DNA of 32,777 nt from Bacilli bacterium (GTDB taxonomy: Bacteria; Bacillota_I; Bacilli_A; ML615J-28; CAG-698), in the NCBI GenBank assembly GCA_028702495.1, contig JAQVOS010000010.1, positions 1-32,777 on the forward strand, written 5' to 3'. A program made the position numbers and the translations under genes. The notes under the pieces are model-generated. The model ran no database searches, had not been told where the DNA came from, and saw only the letters and a program-made list of their open reading frames with translations. This document shows, in pieces, positions 31,614 to 32,777 of the stretch; position 1 is the first letter of the stretch; each line of letters starts with the position of its first letter.

Positions 31614-32504
31614 TTAATTGTATGATGATCCCCATACAATCTCTTTTGCCATGTAACACCAAGCTTCATCCCAATTATCAGGTTTTGATTCTGCTTCGCA
31701 ATAGATTGTTAAATTGGTAGAAGCAAAGGCTCTACTATCTATATGAGTAACTCCTATCGGGATAAATACTTTTTCTAGTTCGTGGCATTCAAAAAATGCA
31801 TGATATCCTATTGTTTGTAGGCTTGAAGGCAAGATAATTTCTTTTAAGTTTGGACAATAAAATGCCTCTTCGCCAATCGTTTTGATATGGGAGTTCTCTT
31901 CAAAAATAATGATTTTTACTTGGGATGATTGAATCCCATTGTTTCTTATAGTCGTGATATGAAATTCGTTATAGGTGCTTGGAATTCGCAAGATTGGAAT
32001 ATTACTTTCAGTCCTTATAATGGAATAAGACGCACTATTTGGAATGAGCCGATATTCAAAGCGACTGACAGTCCAAAAAATATAACTATAAAGACCTATT
32101 CCAATGACAAAAACAGAAGTTATTATAATCGAAACGAGCCTTATTTTCTTCGTAGATGGAAAAAATATATTCACTATTTGTAATAAAGCAATGCCAGCGA
32201 GAATGGCGAAAGGTAACACGATGACATAATAGTCTCTCGTTAAACACAATATAAATATCGAAGATAATAATGCGAATTGACCAATGCCCAACACCTTAAG
32301 TAAGACCTCATACTGTTTTTTGATCCTGATTAAAATAATCATTGTTGGAATAATAAGGAGTAGTTGATATAAAGGAAGAGAAAATACACCGGTCACATCC
32401 ACAAGACTATCGGCGATATTTACATTAAAAAAGGGGGCCACGATGAGTGTTAATAAAAATATATCAAGGATGAGCCACTGGAAAATCATTCTACTTATTT
32501 TCAT
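31614..32504 (-). CDS. Multi-pass membrane protein with C-terminal leucine-rich (BspA-like) domain, copy B
   Basis: A paralogue of the adjacent 294-residue protein, 296 residues with the same plan: about five transmembrane segments (residues 8-148), the shared FWTVSRFEYRL and SYSIIRTESNIPILRIPSTY blocks, two or three LRR_5 repeats (EEAFYCPNLKEIILPSSLQ, YHAFFECHELEKVFIPIGV) and the TIYCEAESKPDNWDEAWC ending. The transmembrane part has diverged more than the repeat part. Tandem duplication is clear; function is unknown. No Shine-Dalgarno is visible before ATG 32502-32504, and a perfect 19-bp palindrome lies 14 nt upstream. Confidence 0.73.
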   Translation of the reverse strand: MKISRMIFQWLILDIFLLTLIVAPFFNVNIADSLVDVTGVFSLPLYQLLLIIPTMIILIRIKKQYEVLLKVLGIGQFALLSSIFILCLTRDYYVIVLPFAILAGIALLQIVNIFFPSTKKIRLVSIIITSVFVIGIGLYSYIFWTVSRFEYRLIPNSASYSIIRTESNIPILRIPSTYNEFHITTIRNNGIQSSQVKIIIFEENSHIKTIGEEAFYCPNLKEIILPSSLQTIGYHAFFECHELEKVFIPIGVTHIDSRAFASTNLTIYCEAESKPDNWDEAWCYMAKEIVWGSSYN

Positions 32505-32518
32505 AATGGATATGCTTT

Positions 32519-32537
32519 GTATAGTGAATCACTATAC
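32519..32537. promoter_or_regulatory. Perfect palindrome upstream of the leucine-rich membrane gene
   Basis: GTATAGTGAATCACTATAC: 9-bp arms around a single A. It sits 14 nt before the start codon of copy B and looks like a dimeric repressor operator; an mRNA hairpin with a 1-nt centre would be too tight. No repressor gene is next to it. Confidence 0.5.
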
Positions 32538-32777
32538 AGGATCCTTTCTTGTAAATACTATAAAGATATTCGATATCAACATTTTATCATTAATTGCTTT
32601 TTATTTCAAGACCCTTTTTGTGGGCTTCTAAAACAAGATGAAAATTTTATATAATAATTATCCACCAGCGTAGCTGGTGGTTTTTCCTCTGCGGGCCCTG
32701 CCCTCACTGTTACCGGCATTGTGCAAAGCACAAAAGCGAGGTTTGCCACTTGCCTCTATTTCTTGCTACCCGTGAAC
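32538..32777. other. Right-edge region without a recognisable gene
   Basis: AT-rich to about 32660, then a hairpin, then about 90 bp (32687-32777) visibly richer in G and C than the rest of the window. That segment contains TTGTGC-AAA-GCACAA (32719-32733). One plus-strand frame stays open from about 32660 to the edge but has no plausible start. It may be the edge of a repeated or mobile element that continues outside. Confidence 0.4.
32662..32688 (+). terminator. Hairpin with T-run near the right edge
   Basis: CCACCAGC (32662-32669), loop GTA, GCTGGTGG (32673-32680), then TTTTTCCT. It has the form of a terminator but no plus-strand gene ends here. It closely resembles the hairpin at 92-117, so it may instead be part of a dispersed repeat. 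Confidence 0.5.

Noticed and set aside
32443..32631. A 62-codon plus-strand open frame antisense to the start of the leucine-rich membrane gene
   Set aside because: It is mostly antisense to a supported gene, hydrophobic by mirror coding, and has no ribosome-binding site. Its last codons form part of the short match with the left edge and are discussed there.
1..32777. tRNA, rRNA genes, CRISPR arrays, prophage or complete insertion sequences
   Set aside because: I found no cloverleaf, rRNA-like stretch, regularly spaced repeat array or complete transposase gene in reading the window.

Overview
The window is an AT-rich, gene-dense stretch of a low-GC Gram-positive-type chromosome. The rimP-nusA-ylxR-ylxQ-infB-rbfA order, RNase J, UPF0223, PheB/ThrR-type ACT protein, PhoP/PhoR and ThiI without a rhodanese domain all point to Bacillota, Bacilli-like. 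The membrane-anchored leucine-rich proteins with the IYCEAESKP..WD..WC ending recall Erysipelotrichia/Izemoplasma-type lineages, but I cannot fix the lineage. TGA is used as a stop in hom, phoP and others, and Trp is TGG where I checked, so this is code 11 and not a Mycoplasma-type code.

Layout. 1-117: end of an unidentified ORF running in from the left, with a hairpin over its stop. 296-1723 (minus): UPF0223 protein, RsuA-type pseudouridine synthase, P-loop kinase. 1855-2463 (plus): peptide deformylase. 2489-3978 (minus): YhhN membrane protein and a Cof-type HAD phosphatase. 4104-5798 (plus): RNase J. 5914-10653 (minus): threonine operon thrC-thrB-ACT regulator-hom-asd. 10857-17694 (plus): phosphate operon pstS-pstC-pstA-pstB-phoU-phoP-phoR behind a Pho box. 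17727-20302 (minus): uvrC and a DEDDh exonuclease. 20501-20764 (plus): orphan transposase-like HTH protein. 20803-25567 (minus): rimP-nusA-ylxR-ylxQ-infB-rbfA. 25676-30043 (minus): cysteine desulfurase, thiI, coiled-coil membrane protein, TrmH-type methyltransferase, ung. 30208-30657 (plus): free-Met-(R)-sulfoxide reductase. 30668-32504 (minus): two paralogous membrane/leucine-rich proteins. 32505-32777: no gene; a hairpin and a locally GC-richer segment.

The most unusual region is the phosphate operon. Its binding protein appears to be a circular permutation of normal PstS: the second half of the standard fold comes first and the standard N-terminal part follows, ending exactly where the ordinary protein would run into the half that is here at the front. 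In the same operon PstA carries an extra extracytoplasmic insertion of about 120 residues that looks PDZ-like. With PhoU, PhoP and PhoR co-transcribed behind a Pho box, the cluster looks like a self-contained, autoregulated phosphate-sensing and uptake unit with a remodelled outer-face recognition module.

Other points: the rimP-nusA-infB leader can form two mutually exclusive hairpins, one covering the Shine-Dalgarno; rnjA has no ATG, GTG or TTG at its ribosome-binding site and may start at ACG; the thrC promoter contains a 16-bp direct repeat spaced two helical turns; and several promoters sit immediately upstream of the Shine-Dalgarno, predicting very short leaders.
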